This document shows positions 41,076-51,533 of a stretch of 64,000 bases of DNA, in pieces; positions within the stretch are counted from its first letter, which is position 1, and each line of letters begins with the position of its first letter. The stretch covers positions 3,038,001-3,102,000 of the forward strand of contig JAUCEF010000006.1 in NCBI GenBank assembly GCA_033558025.1, in the 5' to 3' direction. Under the pieces are notes generated by a model that worked only from the letters and a program-made list of their open reading frames with translations, searched no databases and had not been told where the DNA came from. This DNA comes from Phytophthora sp. 'mugwort' (taxonomy: Eukaryota > Oomycota > Peronosporomycetes > Peronosporales > Peronosporaceae). A program made the position numbers and the translations under genes.

Positions 41076-43334
41076 TCAGAACACAAAGGACGTCGACAAT
41101 TTCCTAGACGCACCACCTGGTTTGGTTTTCCGTCTCGAATGAGCACCAAGCGGTGCAAACGTGTCATCTGTTGTGCCCATTGAATTTGTCACAGCAAACA
41201 CTGTTGCTGAATTTCGCCTAAACTTGTCTCCCCCAACCATTGATAATCCCGATCCAAACGCACGTTTAGGAACAGGAATATTGCTTTGAATACTGTGGTT
41301 ACCATGTTGCACGGAGAATCTCCGTGCACCAAGAGGATATGGTGATCGCATGCTCAGTAAATTCTCCTGTTCGGGCGTGAGAGCATCGAAGATAGCTTGC
41401 GGGCAGTGTAAAATAGCCAAAAACTCCTGAAAAGCACGTGAAAATTTAAAAGTATGGAAAGCTGCGTCGTCCATGCCATCTAAAAGCTCCTCTCGGACTG
41501 CAGCAAATACATCTCGTCCAACGCCATCTGACGACAGTTCGTCCTCGACTGCAGCCAGCGTTCGAGGCGAAATAGTCACTGGGGTCATGGCCGTATCTGC
41601 TAGAAATTTGAGATAAATCACCAAGGCTCGCTCATGAATACGATCCTCGGAAATATCAGCTTCCCATTTAAAGTCTTCAATGTACTCAAAGAGTGCGACC
41701 TCGTGGTGCCTTAGTCGAGTGACACAGTCTGCAGCCCACAGGTTGTGGCCTTCATAATGCTGCATCAGGTGCTCTGGGTGCGCTTTCTCACGCAAACATT
41801 TGATGCAAAACTCGGCAAAAAGCTCTGGAAGAGTCGAGAAGAACTCGTGAAAATTTTCTGGCATGAGCCGTAGTGCCAAACAATGATCCAAACACCGAAC
41901 GCTTACTAACGATTCCGAGTTAAGTAGCAGTGCCTCCTGTCCGAAATACCCTCCTGGATGTACCACCACCACTCCATTGCGATTGCCAGATACCTCGTCA
42001 CCATTCTCAGCCTCCAATAACGTACTTGTGTCGCCATAATCGATCTCCACAACACCACGTAAAAGCACATAAAATGCAGTTTGTTGATCGCCGCGTCGCA
42101 TTATCATCGAGTCAAACTCATAGTCGACAATCTCACTCATGTAACTCAGTTCCTGTAGTTTCAAAGGAGGAATTGCGCTCAAAAAGGCGCAGCCCTGTTT
42201 GATTAAAGTATCGAGAAAGTTGAGTCGTACGTGCTCCAGCAGCACTACAGCGGCATCGGGAGCGACCTTGAGGAAGTTGCAGAAAGCCGAACGATCTACA
42301 TACACCAGCAGAGCATCGTCCAGTGCTGTGATGCTACATACACGCGGGATCTTGAACACTAGCGAGATTTCTCCAAAGTAAGACCCAGAGCCCATACGCT
42401 TGAGAGCTTGAATCTTCTTGTCACCAAAAGCTTCAGCCACATTTCCCTGCAGCGCGACTATACTCGTCATTCGTCTCTGTGACTCTACGTTAGAATGCAA
42501 TGGAGAAAACGTAGGTTGTGCCGCATTAAGTGAGACTTGCAGTGTGGCCTGTAACGTGCCTTTGATACACACAAAGAACCGATCGCCTATCTCTCCTTCT
42601 ACGCATACAGACTCTCCTCGTTTGACATACAAATACGAGCACATGTTGGCAAGCATCACGAGACGCGTCATCTCGACTCGCTCCAGGAACGGGATATCCA
42701 CGAGATAATTAACCACTTCAGATTCCACAATAGATCCCATCAAGTGAAGCTTCTCGGGTGCTGTCATCGCCCCCATACCGCTTTTACCTCTCCTACCGCC
42801 AGAAAACCGAGCCGTGTTCTTCGTACCGACGGAATGGACCGTCCATCGAGCTCGTAGCTTTGTGAACTTGTCAAAATTGAGCTTGAGCAGTGTACAACCA
42901 ACGAAAGGATCAGCTGTGGTTCGATTGAGTTCAAGCAATGCGGCGAGCTTCTTCCTCGCTCCTTTGGCCGTGCGTGGGGCATCGTCGCTGTCGTCGCCCA
43001 TCATCTGCGCCACTAGCTGGTCCCTTGCAACGTACGAGATGTAGTCGCCAGGCTTGCGCTGACAGAGCAACTCTGACACGAGGTGCTTGCTGCTCGCGGT
43101 GTGCAGCAGCGTACTGATGTCCACAGACCCTTCGGCGACCACCACGAAGAAACGCGACGTCGCGTCGTTCTTGACGGTCGCTCCTTTCGAGTACTTGGCG
43201 ACATGGAAACACTTGGCCAGCTCTTGCAGCAGACGGTCGTCCATCATCTGCATGAACGGCAACTTCTTGAGCGTGTCCACCACCAGCTTGGTGCTCTCCG
43301 GTCCGTACTTGGCCGACGACCCGGCGCCGCCCAT
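41076..43334 (-). CDS. Cyclic nucleotide-binding (x3) and RGS-like domain protein
   Basis: An intronless 752-residue protein starting at ATG 43,334. The N-terminus MGGAGSSAKYG fits an N-myristoylation site (Gly2 with Ser6), suggesting membrane attachment. Three cyclic-nucleotide-binding (CNB) domains follow. CNB1 (about 20-160) looks degenerate. CNB2 (about 215-360) has GSYFGEISLVFKIPRVCS, a good phosphate-binding cassette with the key Arg. CNB3 (about 375-500) has GGYFGQEALLLNSESLVSV, lacking that Arg. An RGS-like helical domain follows (about 545-665: HEVALFEYIEDFKWEADI, ERALVIYLKFLAD, FHTFKFSRAFQEFLAIL). The tail is basic and Ser/Gly-rich. CNB domains sense cAMP/cGMP and RGS domains act on G-alpha, so the protein may connect G-protein and cyclic-nucleotide signalling. 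No kinase domain is present. It is divergent from BMS1. Confidence 0.85.
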   Translation of the reverse strand: MGGAGSSAKYGPESTKLVVDTLKKLPFMQMMDDRLLQELAKCFHVAKYSKGATVKNDATSRFFVVVAEGSVDISTLLHTASSKHLVSELLCQRKPGDYISYVARDQLVAQMMGDDSDDAPRTAKGARKKLAALLELNRTTADPFVGCTLLKLNFDKFTKLRARWTVHSVGTKNTARFSGGRRGKSGMGAMTAPEKLHLMGSIVESEVVNYLVDIPFLERVEMTRLVMLANMCSYLYVKRGESVCVEGEIGDRFFVCIKGTLQATLQVSLNAAQPTFSPLHSNVESQRRMTSIVALQGNVAEAFGDKKIQALKRMGSGSYFGEISLVFKIPRVCSITALDDALLVYVDRSAFCNFLKVAPDAAVVLLEHVRLNFLDTLIKQGCAFLSAIPPLKLQELSYMSEIVDYEFDSMIMRRGDQQTAFYVLLRGVVEIDYGDTSTLLEAENGDEVSGNRNGVVVVHPGGYFGQEALLLNSESLVSVRCLDHCLALRLMPENFHEFFSTLPELFAEFCIKCLREKAHPEHLMQHYEGHNLWAADCVTRLRHHEVALFEYIEDFKWEADISEDRIHERALVIYLKFLADTAMTPVTISPRTLAAVEDELSSDGVGRDVFAAVREELLDGMDDAAFHTFKFSRAFQEFLAILHCPQAIFDALTPEQENLLSMRSPYPLGARRFSVQHGNHSIQSNIPVPKRAFGSGLSMVGGDKFRRNSATVFAVTNSMGTTDDTFAPLGAHSRRKTKPGGASRKLSTSFVF

Positions 43335-43629
43335 CTCTTGCAGTCCCTACGACCTCCAGACAACAGGAAACAACAGATCTGTAACACGGCGTCACCCTCT
43401 TTCTTACTCCGCGTTCTGGTCTCTTTAAATGACACCACGGTAAATATAGCCATCTATCTGGAAATGTAGCCATCTATCAGGAAATGTAGTTATCTTCTCA
43501 CTTCAACAATTGCAGCTCATGTGTTTTACATGACATTGTGTCCACCACACCATTTCACCCGCAGCCAACCAAAAGTGAACCGTTGCCCAGTGTGTCATTT
43601 GCGTCTACCAGTATCGCTCTCTGTTGATC
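43335..43629. promoter_or_regulatory. Bidirectional promoter region (CNB/RGS protein and BMS1)
   Basis: 295 bp lie between the divergent starts at 43,334 and 43,630. TGTCATTTGCG (43,590-43,600) resembles the oomycete initiator core upstream of BMS1. Near 43,451-43,490 the phrase TGTAGCCATCTATC is repeated with its flanks (ATCTGGAAATGTAG / ATCAGGAAATGTAG). Confidence 0.35.
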
Positions 43630-46600
43630 ATGGATGCGCTCGGAGCGGCCACCAAGGGCCACCGTAAGTCTAAGGCAGGCGCCAAGGTCAACAAACAGAA
43701 GCGCAAGGCCTTCGAGAAGCAGAAGAAAGAGCAGCCGTCCCTCGCCGAGCAGCGCCGGAACCCGAAGGCCTTTGGCGTGGCCAAAGCTGGTCGCGCGCGC
43801 AAGACCATCCAGCGCAACCTGGACCGCGCGCACCGTAAGGAATATGTCCCGCAACTTAACCGCGGCGAAGAGCTGCCGCCGCCTATCTCGGTGGTCGTCA
43901 TGGGTCCTCCAGGCAGTGGCAAAAGCACCGTCATCCGCTCGCTCGTCAAGCGCTACACGCGTCACAACCTCGTGGAGGTGAAGGGTCCAGTGACTGTCGT
44001 CAGCGGCAAGGACCGACGCATCACCTTCTTCGAATGCCCCAACGACCTGAACGCTATGATCGACCTGGCCAAGATTGCGGACCTGGTGCTGCTGCTAGTA
44101 GACGCCAGCTTTGGCTTTGAGATGGAGACGTTCGAGTTCCTCAACATCCTCCAAGTGGTGGGTTTCCCCAAGGTAATGGGCATTTTAACGCATCTGGACA
44201 GCTTTAAGAAGAACAAGAGTCTGCGCAAGACGAAGAAACGCCTTAAAGCACGCTTCTGGACGGAGATTTACCAGGGAGCCAAGCTGTTTTACTTCTCGGG
44301 CATTTCCGCCAACAAGTACCCGAAGGGAGAGATTAACAACCTGTCGCTGTATATTTCGCGTATGAAGTTTCGACCGCTGACGTGGAGGAACTCGCACCCG
44401 TACATGCTTGCGGACCGCTTTGAGGACGTTACAGCACCCGATGATATTCAGCGCAACCCAATGGTGGACCGGCGCGTGACGTTGTATGGATATCTGCGGG
44501 GAACGCACCTGAAACCTGGTATGAAGATGCATATTGCAGGTGCTGGCGACTTCTATATGGATAGCGTCACGGCGATGCCCGACCCGTGCAACATGCCGTC
44601 TAGTAAGAAGGGGGCGGATGGTATTATCAAGAAGAAACACTTGACGCAGAAGGACACACTGCTGTATGCACCCATGTCGGATGTTGGCAACATAATGTAC
44701 GACAAGGACGCCATGTACATTAACTTAAGCCAGCTGAACTATACGAACCCGGACACTGGTGATGTTGTGCCTGATGAGCAAGATGAAGATGACATGGAGA
44801 GCACTGGGAAGATCGGTATGCGGATTGGACTGGGCGGTGAAGGCGTGGAGATGGTGCAAAGTATGCAGAAGATGGACGTGGGTCTTGATGAAAGGCTGAA
44901 GGGTGCTAGTTTGTCGCTGTTCAAGAACACTGCTGCTATCCGTGCGGATGAAGTCGACAGTGAGGAAGAGGAAGACGACAGCGACGATGAGGAGGAGGAG
45001 GAGGATGACGATGGCGAGCCTAACGTCGGTAAGCCGAAGGAGGCTATTGTTCGTGACAGCACCGGACGCATGCGTCGTCGTGCAGTTTTTGATGAGAGCG
45101 AGGAGACTGCAGAGATTACCAAGACTGACGACAACTCGGACTCGGATGATGACGACGATAGTGACGATGATAGCGAAGAGGAGGACATTGTGACTGAGGA
45201 GCAGTCGCAGCTGCGGTGGAAGGAGAACATGGTGTCTCGAGCTGCTGCTAATTTCCTGGAGCGTGAACAGGCTGATGTGAACCTGATGGAGCTTGTGTAC
45301 GGTGAACGTCAGAAGCTTCACATGACGGAGCGTGACGTAGAAAACGAGGAAGGCGCTAATAAGGATGGCAGGTATTCCAAGAAGGAAGATAGCGACGATG
45401 ACGATGACAGCTTCTTCACGTTGAAACGCAAGTCAAACGGTCTGGGTGAGTCCTCGTCAGCGTCCGAGAAATACAACACTATTAACGCGATGGACTGTTC
45501 ACGCTTGCATCTGGGCACGTACGATGGGAACGACTGGACGATGCCTGATGTTCTCGAGGGTATTCGCAACCGCTTCGTGACTGGATCATGGAAACGTGTT
45601 AACAAGAAGAATATCGATGAGGAGGAGGAGGAGGAGAAGAATGACGACAACACCGACCCGGTAAATGACGACGATATAGACGGATCGTTCGAAGATTTGG
45701 AGACTGGCGAGGTTCACAAGGGCGCTGATGATGCTGACAACGATGACAGCAGCCACGATCCTAACGACGATGACGACAGCGAGGAGACAGATGAGCAGAT
45801 CCGTGAGCGTCTTCGTGAACAAAAGTCTGCCAAACGGACGGTCGAGGATGACGATGTGGAAGTTGGCGGTCAGAAGAAAAACAATGACGAGGAGGATGAA
45901 GAGTTGACAGAAGTGATGGTCGAGGCCAGACGTCTTCGCGAAGAGCAGGCAAAGCGTAATGCGGAGGAGTTTGGCGAAGAAGGCGAGGACATGCGTCTCC
46001 AGCTGGAAGGTTTCCGTAATGGTCTCTACGTCCGCATTGAGTTTTCGGGCGTGCCCGCTGAATTCGTGCGGTATTATGACCCAAAGGACCCGATCGTTGT
46101 GGGTGGTCTGCCCAACATGGAAGACACACTGGGTCTTGTTCGCATGCGCTTCAAGAAACATCGTTGGCACAAGAAGATTCTAAAGACCAATGATCCACTC
46201 GTATTTTCCATTGGGTGGCGACGTTTCCAGAGTCTGCCCTTGTACTCCATTGAAGACACGAATGAGCGTCACCGATACCTCAAGTACACACCGGAGCACA
46301 TGCATTGTCACGCCACGATCTTTGGCCCCATGTGTCCTCCTAACACTGGTGTATTGGCCTTCCAGACGTTGTCAAACAACGCTGAAGGGTTCCGTGTGAG
46401 TGGCACTGGTGTGGTACTGGAGCTAGACCACAAGTTCAATGTGGTAAAGAAGCTCAAACTGATCGGTACACCAAGCAAGATCCACAAGAACACTGCCTTT
46501 ATTAAAGGTATGTTTAATACGGAACTGGAAGTTGCCAAGTTTGAGGGCGCCAGTGTTCGTACAGTGAGTGGTGTTCGTGGTCGCATCAAGAAGGCTCTTC

Positions 46601-47208
46601 GTGGTGAAAAGGGCGACTTCCGTGCTACTTTTGAAGACAAAATTCTGAAAAGTGACCTCGTATTCTGTCGCACGTGGGTGCCCGTGGAGCCCAAGCAGTT
46701 GTATAACCCCGTGACATCTTTGCTTACAAACGTCAAGGGTTCAAAAAAGAGCACGTTAGGCCTCATGAAGACCACGTACGAGCTGCGTCAAGAGCAGAAG
46801 CTTGCAGTACCTGTCAATCCGGATTCACTGTACAAACCTATTGTACGCAAAGAGCGGAAGTTCTCGGCATTGAAAGTGCCCAGGAAACTGCAGTCCAATT
46901 TGCCGTTTGCCAGTAAGCCAAAGGAAGATAAGAAGAAGGGCGCCAAGAAGGGGTATCTGGCTAGTCGCGCGGTGGTGCTGGAGCCCGAGGAGAAGAAGAA
47001 GTATACCTTCATGTTGCGTGTGAATACTGTGCGTCGTGACCGGGAAGCCACGCGTAAGGAACGTCAGGGCCAGCGCAACGCCGAGAATTTGAAACGCAAG
47101 CAGCGCGAAGAAAAACAGTTTGAAGGCGTCCATAAGGCGGAGAAGAAGGCCAAATACCGTGCAGAGGGTAAGGAGGCCGCCTATCGCGCCCAGAAGGCGA
47201 GAGGCTAA
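43630..47208 (+). CDS. BMS1: Ribosome biogenesis GTPase BMS1
   Basis: An intronless 1,192-residue protein starting at ATG 43,630. The basic N-terminus ([19 protein letters not shown]) is followed by the GTPase P-loop [10 protein letters not shown] (residues 91-100) and [34 protein letters not shown] in pieces, then GILTHLD. An AARP2CN-type region follows (about 230-310). A long acidic middle has many GAT/GAG codons ([16 protein letters not shown]). The C-terminal RIBIOP_C region includes [18 protein letters not shown] sequence, [31 protein letters not shown] and [18 protein letters not shown]1 works in the nucleolus in the small-subunit processome, bringing Rcl1 to pre-rRNA. Length and order match the family. 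Strong open frames on the opposite strand in the acidic part are shadows. Confidence 0.97.
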   Translation: MDALGAATKGHRKSKAGAKVNKQKRKAFEKQKKEQPSLAEQRRNPKAFGVAKAGRARKTIQRNLDRAHRKEYVPQLNRGEELPPPISVVVMGPPGSGKSTVIRSLVKRYTRHNLVEVKGPVTVVSGKDRRITFFECPNDLNAMIDLAKIADLVLLLVDASFGFEMETFEFLNILQVVGFPKVMGILTHLDSFKKNKSLRKTKKRLKARFWTEIYQGAKLFYFSGISANKYPKGEINNLSLYISRMKFRPLTWRNSHPYMLADRFEDVTAPDDIQRNPMVDRRVTLYGYLRGTHLKPGMKMHIAGAGDFYMDSVTAMPDPCNMPSSKKGADGIIKKKHLTQKDTLLYAPMSDVGNIMYDKDAMYINLSQLNYTNPDTGDVVPDEQDEDDMESTGKIGMRIGLGGEGVEMVQSMQKMDVGLDERLKGASLSLFKNTAAIRADEVDSEEEEDDSDDEEEEEDDDGEPNVGKPKEAIVRDSTGRMRRRAVFDESEETAEITKTDDNSDSDDDDDSDDDSEEEDIVTEEQSQLRWKENMVSRAAANFLEREQADVNLMELVYGERQKLHMTERDVENEEGANKDGRYSKKEDSDDDDDSFFTLKRKSNGLGESSSASEKYNTINAMDCSRLHLGTYDGNDWTMPDVLEGIRNRFVTGSWKRVNKKNIDEEEEEEKNDDNTDPVNDDDIDGSFEDLETGEVHKGADDADNDDSSHDPNDDDDSEETDEQIRERLREQKSAKRTVEDDDVEVGGQKKNNDEEDEELTEVMVEARRLREEQAKRNAEEFGEEGEDMRLQLEGFRNGLYVRIEFSGVPAEFVRYYDPKDPIVVGGLPNMEDTLGLVRMRFKKHRWHKKILKTNDPLVFSIGWRRFQSLPLYSIEDTNERHRYLKYTPEHMHCHATIFGPMCPPNTGVLAFQTLSNNAEGFRVSGTGVVLELDHKFNVVKKLKLIGTPSKIHKNTAFIKGMFNTELEVAKFEGASVRTVSGVRGRIKKALRGEKGDFRATFEDKILKSDLVFCRTWVPVEPKQLYNPVTSLLTNVKGSKKSTLGLMKTTYELRQEQKLAVPVNPDSLYKPIVRKERKFSALKVPRKLQSNLPFASKPKEDKKKGAKKGYLASRAVVLEPEEKKKYTFMLRVNTVRRDREATRKERQGQRNAENLKRKQREEKQFEGVHKAEKKAKYRAEGKEAAYRAQKARG

Positions 47209-47395
47209 GCGGATAACTGGCAAGTGTAGTTAGCGGTGCAGCACTGACATTCAATGCAATAGAACAAACTTCTTTTTTTACTGCAACAAGTTCTAGATTT
47301 CTTAGGTGGTTAATATGTACATTAATCATTTCACTTTCTTAAGCTCACGGGATTTTTTTTGACGAATCCTGTGTCGGCGACAAACTCAAAACTAT

Positions 47396-47468
47396 CGACC
47401 TTGATGGGACTCGAACCCACAACCCCCTGATTAGAAGTCAGATGCGCTATCCATTGCGCCACAAGGTC
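47396..47468 (-). tRNA. tRNA-Arg (UCU)
   Basis: On the minus strand the gene runs GACCTTG ... CAAGGTC with discriminator G (47,396). The acceptor stem pairs perfectly over 7 bp. The D-arm contains GCGCAATGGATAGCGC. The anticodon arm is CTGA-CTTCTAA-TCAG with anticodon TCT. The T-arm is TTGTGGGTTCGAGTCCCATCAA, with the GGTTCGAGTCC B box. There is no intron and no encoded CCA. A TTTT about 5 bases downstream (47,388-47,391 on the plus strand as AAAA) can end RNA polymerase III transcription. Confidence 0.95.
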
Positions 47469-48251
47469 ATCTGAATGTCAAGAGACCACAAGTGATACTT
47501 AGTTGCTTCCTATTGTGCCAGCATGAACGTAGACAATTTCTTCTTTGAACGCTGCTTGGCCCCGAGGTCTTGTATCTGATTGCCGCGGTCGTCGTGCTCT
47601 AGCGAGGTGCCACGACTAAGAACAGTGTGTGGCGTTCGTGACTAAAAATCTAACTTTCATATACACTTCATGCACGTGTATAGATGACTGAATATGCACG
47701 TGTTAACACATTACCATCCCTACTTAAAGTCTCGGAAGTTCCTTTAAATCGCAGTTACCGACAACAAACTACATGTTGAACTAACCCGACAGTAGATTTG
47801 GATACTCCTGCTCAATTTGCAGCCGCTATTTAGTAGCACAAATCTGTTTCAAAGCACAGAAGCGGAAACGCGAAGTGATAGTTGCCATAGATCCCACAGT
47901 AATCAGGTTGCCAAGTCCTCGTGGTACATATGTAGGGTGTAAAAGTAGTGGCTGGATTGAAGAGCAGGGTTCTTATCCAACGTCAGTCACAAACTACCAC
48001 ATGTATCAAGAATTCATGTATTAATAACGTGAAGGATGTTATGACGCTCCTCGATATTGATTGCGACTTCGGGTAACCGAACATCTACCGTGAATCACAT
48101 CTTCTAAGCTTGTTCAAAACGGTGCGAAAACTCATTGTAAATTGCAATCGTCGCGCACATGACGAAGGTAGAAATCAGCCTCAGTGGATGTCTCTCTCAA
48201 GCATTTCTAACACTTTTCTTCCCCTCCGTCTTCGTTCTTTACGTTGTGTAG
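47469..48251. other. Intergenic region, no gene seen
   Basis: About 780 bp without a supported reading frame, between tRNA-Arg and the HAD pseudogene. Its last part may have been intron or 5' sequence of that pseudogene, since GTTGTGTAG just before 48,252 looks like a splice acceptor. Confidence 0.45.
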
Positions 48252-49190
48252 CTTGTTAAGGGGCTATCCCAGGTGCTCGCCTAGTATGACGTGGTCCTTA
48301 TCGACCAGTACGGCGTCTTGCACAATGACACTCGACCAATGATCGGAGCTGTCGACTGCTTCAACCGCGCGACCGAAGCCGGGAAGCGAGTGGTGCTGGT
48401 GTCCAACACAGCCAATCGATCCTCGGACTACCAGCCAAGCTTGGCGCGATGGGGTTTTCGACTGACTTCCAGGGTGTCACTGGCGGAGACGTGTGTCATG
48501 AATACGTGCAGGAGCGACGGAGCTCTCATTCGCGTTGCTCGGTCATGACCCACGACTTGGACAGACTCGCCTCGAAGTCGAACGTCAAATAGATTGTCCA
48601 TGGCCTGGACGTAGACATCGTGGGACTCGATAAAGCTCAGTTCCTCATGGTGGAAGGCGTACAGCAAGTGTGCTACAGCGATCGCGTGGCTGACGCTCTG
48701 TCCACAGACTATCGCCACACCAACAAGCCCAACGACGCTATCGACGAATTCCTCAGAGGCGGACTGGAGCGCAAGCTCCCGTTGCTGTGTCCGAATTCGG
48801 ACGCGGTGGGGGTCGTGGAGAATGACCGGTTCGGTGTCCAAGGGTGCGCATCGCCAAGCTGTACGAAGAAATGGGCGACGAGGTCGTTTACTTTGGCAAG
48901 CCGACCAAGGAGACTTCGACGCGTGTTTGCGGCTGACAAACGTGACGGACAAGTCGAAGGTTGTGCACATTGGGGACTCGCTGCACCACGACATTCAAGG
49001 TGCATACAATGTTGGCGTGGACAGCATTTTCATCGCTGGAGGCATCCACGCCAAACAGCTCCAAGTGGACGCCTGGAGCGAGGATGGAGAGGATCTCGGC
49101 ATTAATACCGACTTGCTGGACAACCTACTAGTCGAGACGCAGCTCGATCCGGCGTACACTGACTGCACCTCTATCCGAGTGGTGAAGTAA
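48252..49190 (+). pseudogene. HAD-superfamily (class IIA) hydrolase, broken
   Basis: The translation shows the HAD motifs in order but in different frames. Motif I, YDVVLIDQYGVLHND, is at 48,285-48,330. VVLVSNTANRSS (motif II) is at about 48,390-48,425. LCPNSDAVGVVEN is near 48,785, and KVVHIGDSLHHDIQGAYNVG (motif IV) near 48,957-49,016. The C-terminus ends VVK at TAA 49,188-49,190. Damage includes an in-frame TAG at 48,282-48,284 just before motif I, a frameshift near 48,460, a stop near 48,590 and at least two further frame changes near 48,835-48,920. The domain order matches the TIGR01459-type class IIA HAD family. A working copy may exist elsewhere, or the breaks could in part be assembly errors. 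Confidence 0.75.
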
Positions 49191-49296
49191 CAAAAGTAGC
49201 CATTTCTATTCCCACTGTATAGTAAATTTCTAACTACGCCAGCCAATCAATTGCCGTCGGTCACGTCCAGCCACCACCTCAACAGTAGCCAAGAAG

Positions 49297-50355
49297 ATGG
49301 AGGAGGCCGCGCCGACGCTCAACGCCAAGCAGCGCCGCAAGCTCCTGCGCCAGCAGCAGCTGCAACAGAAAGGAGGTTACTCGAACGACATCAAGAACGA
49401 CACCAAGGATAAGGTGAAGCAGGAGGAGCCCGTCAAACAGGAGGATTCCATTAAGGAGAAGCCCGTCAAGGAGACGCCTACCACGCAGGAAGAAGCTGAG
49501 ACGACGACTCCGACGGTCGACGGCGGTGAAAAATTGAACACCAAGGAGCGTCGTCGCCTGGCACGACTAGCCAAGCAGGGTACTGAAGTTGTGAATGAGG
49601 CCATCAATGTGGCTACATCGCAACCGACGAAGGTGGCTACACCTTCTATGGATGGCGACGAGCAGCTGAATGCCCAGCAGCGTCGTCTGCTCAAGCGCCA
49701 GACCAAGCGCAAGGCCGACGGTATCGAGGAGAAGAAGCTACCACAGAAGAAGCAGAAGAAGAAGCAGGAGGAGGACGTGGATAAGGATGGCGATCCCGTC
49801 AACAGCCGCAAGAGTATCCACTTGACACTATTCGTGGGCCAGTTGCCGTATAGGGCCACCGAGGGCATGATCCGCAAACACTTTAACGAGGCTGGAGACA
49901 TTAAACTGCGCATGCTCACGGACAAGAGGACCAAAAAGTTCAAGGGCACGGCATTTATCGAAGTGAAGGATAGCAAGGCGTTGGGCGCCGCGCTCTCGCG
50001 CCATCACACGCTGCTGCAGGGACGTCGCATTAATGTCGAGTTGACGGCCAGCGGTGGCGGCAACAAGTCGGAGAACCGACGCAACAAGATTGACCTGTTG
50101 AGGAAGAAACAGAGCAATGTGCAGGTGGAGAAGACTAAGGCGCTGATCGAAAAACACATCAACGGACCCGAGTACAAACTTACGCAGGATGATGTGGACG
50201 ACCGCATGATCGACTTTCTATCGTGGTTTGACTATGAGACGGCGAAGAAAGCACTCGAGGAATATAACCGATGTGTGAATGACAAGGTGAATAACCGCAA
50301 GGCGTTCTTCATGGGCATTCTCAAGCGCTTCCGACAGACAGACGGCGTGGAGTAG
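49297..50355 (+). CDS. Nucleolar-type RRM protein (Nop6/Rnp24-like)
   Basis: An intronless 352-residue protein starting at ATG 49,297. The first ~165 residues are Lys/Glu/Gln-rich, with the phrase LN(A/T)K(Q/E)RR(K/R)L used three times (LNAKQRRKLL at ~8, LNTKERRRLA at ~80, LNAQQRRLLK at ~123), a likely nucleolar basic region. One RRM lies at about 173-250, with RNP2 LFVGQL and RNP1 FKGTAFIEV. It ends INVELTASGGGNKSENRR, a tail typical of small nucleolar RRM proteins such as yeast Nop6 and fission-yeast Rnp24. A further C-terminal helical part (DDVDDRMIDFLSWFDYETAKKALEEY) is not part of the RRM. The role is probably in pre-rRNA handling. The BMS1 gene about 2 kb upstream fits, but no operon is implied. 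Confidence 0.82.
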   Translation: MEEAAPTLNAKQRRKLLRQQQLQQKGGYSNDIKNDTKDKVKQEEPVKQEDSIKEKPVKETPTTQEEAETTTPTVDGGEKLNTKERRRLARLAKQGTEVVNEAINVATSQPTKVATPSMDGDEQLNAQQRRLLKRQTKRKADGIEEKKLPQKKQKKKQEEDVDKDGDPVNSRKSIHLTLFVGQLPYRATEGMIRKHFNEAGDIKLRMLTDKRTKKFKGTAFIEVKDSKALGAALSRHHTLLQGRRINVELTASGGGNKSENRRNKIDLLRKKQSNVQVEKTKALIEKHINGPEYKLTQDDVDDRMIDFLSWFDYETAKKALEEYNRCVNDKVNNRKAFFMGILKRFRQTDGVE

Positions 50356-50813
50356 ATGAACGAATCTGCTAGCAGACTTTGAGAACTTGGTGGCGTTCCA
50401 GCCAGCGGTATTGATAAATAGACAACTTGCATCTCACTTAGATTTTGCCTCTGCTACTTTAGGTGTTAAAATCTTGGTTCATTGTTTTCATTCCCCAACG
50501 ACAGTGAAAAAACTTTTTTTTATGAAGAAAAAAACTGATAGGAACATGGTGAAAGCGAATGAGGTGGGAAGATCCAATGACTTGAGATCGATTGCAGAAT
50601 GGAACTGGGATCACATTCGCAAAGCCTCTCGTCGTTCGTACACTTGCCACAAGACTTGAAGACACCTAGAGAAAACGCGTAGGGAGGTGCCAATACTTAA
50701 GCTCCAAAATTGAAAGGAACAAAGCAGATTCGGTAAGTTTTTTCTATTCGTTAGATGCTACCAAGAAGAGGATCAACCTTTCGTCAAGATCCCCACTCCG
50801 AGTGTTTTTCTAT
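50356..50813. other. Convergent intergenic region
   Basis: Between the 3' ends of the RRM and ankyrin genes. A 90-codon frame (50,387-50,659) is AT-rich and has no motif. Confidence 0.45.
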
Positions 50814-51533
50814 CTAACACACATGACTCGGAAACGTGCGTTGTGTCTGAAGCCAGTGGACGACATCTTCATGTCCTCGTCTCGCCGCGAAAGACAGCGC
50901 CAACCTCAGATCACTGCTTCTGCGATCATTCTGTTTCGGATAGAGCCACTGGACGACCTTCAAGTGGCCATATCTCGCTGCGTGGAAGATGGCTCGTTCC
51001 CACGCTCTGTCGTCCACAGGGACGTGCTGCTCGAGCCACTGCAACATCTCCAGTCTCCCGTTCCGAGCGGCGCCGATCACCGCCAACGAGGTGCAGAGCT
51101 CCTCTCGATTGGCCCAGAGCCACTGCGTGGCCTCCATGTGTCCTCTAGACGCCGTCCAGTCCATCATAAACCAGTGCTTGGTCTCTTGTCTCTTGTCACT
51201 TAGTTCCAGGAACCACTTGACTACTTCCACGCGTCCGCTTCGAGCCGCCGCTCTCGCCACGTCCTCTCTGCAGGGATCGCAGTCCCGTGCAGCCACATAC
51301 TTTAATGCTCGAAGGGTGTAGCCATGTCTGCAGGCGTGTACTAGGACGTTCCTTCGCGTGGAGAAGGCGTCCAGGTATTGGTCGATCCGCTGAGCCACAT
51401 GAGGCAGCGATCCATTGCACGCCGGGAGACAGTCACGACAGACCACCAGCGTCGTGGTCATCAATGGCCAGTCCCGAGCAATGAGCGACGGCTGCGCTGG
51501 AGATGCAGACAAGCTGGAGGAGGTCGTGACCAT
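50814..51533 (-). CDS. Ankyrin-repeat protein (oomycete type), short copy
   Basis: A frame of about 239 residues from ATG 51,533. The N-terminus (TTTLVVCRDCLPACNGSLPHVAQRIDQYLD) matches the start of the neighbouring ankyrin protein (AAILVTRECFPVAGGALPHVTRRISEFLD), so the two are tandem paralogues. Ankyrin-like units are visible, each with a W-L/W-F turn: AAARSGRVEVVKWFLEL, TASRGHMEATQWLWAN, GAARNGRLEMLQWLEQH, HAARYGHLKVVQWLYP, FAARRGHEDVVHWLQT. The units are of the degenerate kind common in oomycete ankyrin families and serve protein binding. The 5' end overlaps the 3' end of the other gene by about 100 bp in another frame. Confidence 0.75.
   Translation of the reverse strand: MVTTSSSLSASPAQPSLIARDWPLMTTTLVVCRDCLPACNGSLPHVAQRIDQYLDAFSTRRNVLVHACRHGYTLRALKYVAARDCDPCREDVARAAARSGRVEVVKWFLELSDKRQETKHWFMMDWTASRGHMEATQWLWANREELCTSLAVIGAARNGRLEMLQWLEQHVPVDDRAWERAIFHAARYGHLKVVQWLYPKQNDRRSSDLRLALSFAARRGHEDVVHWLQTQRTFPSHVC

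Noticed and set aside
44946..45185. GAT/GAG repeats as a microsatellite
   Set aside because: The tract is in frame and encodes the acidic region expected in BMS1, so it is coding rather than a free repeat.
44725..45321. 198-codon minus-strand frame rich in Leu/Ile/Val
   Set aside because: It is the complement of the acidic GAT/GAG-rich middle of BMS1, which yields hydrophobic codons on the opposite strand.
45586..46170. 194-codon minus-strand frame resembling a membrane protein
   Set aside because: Same cause: complement of acidic BMS1 codons. The sense frame is clearly BMS1.
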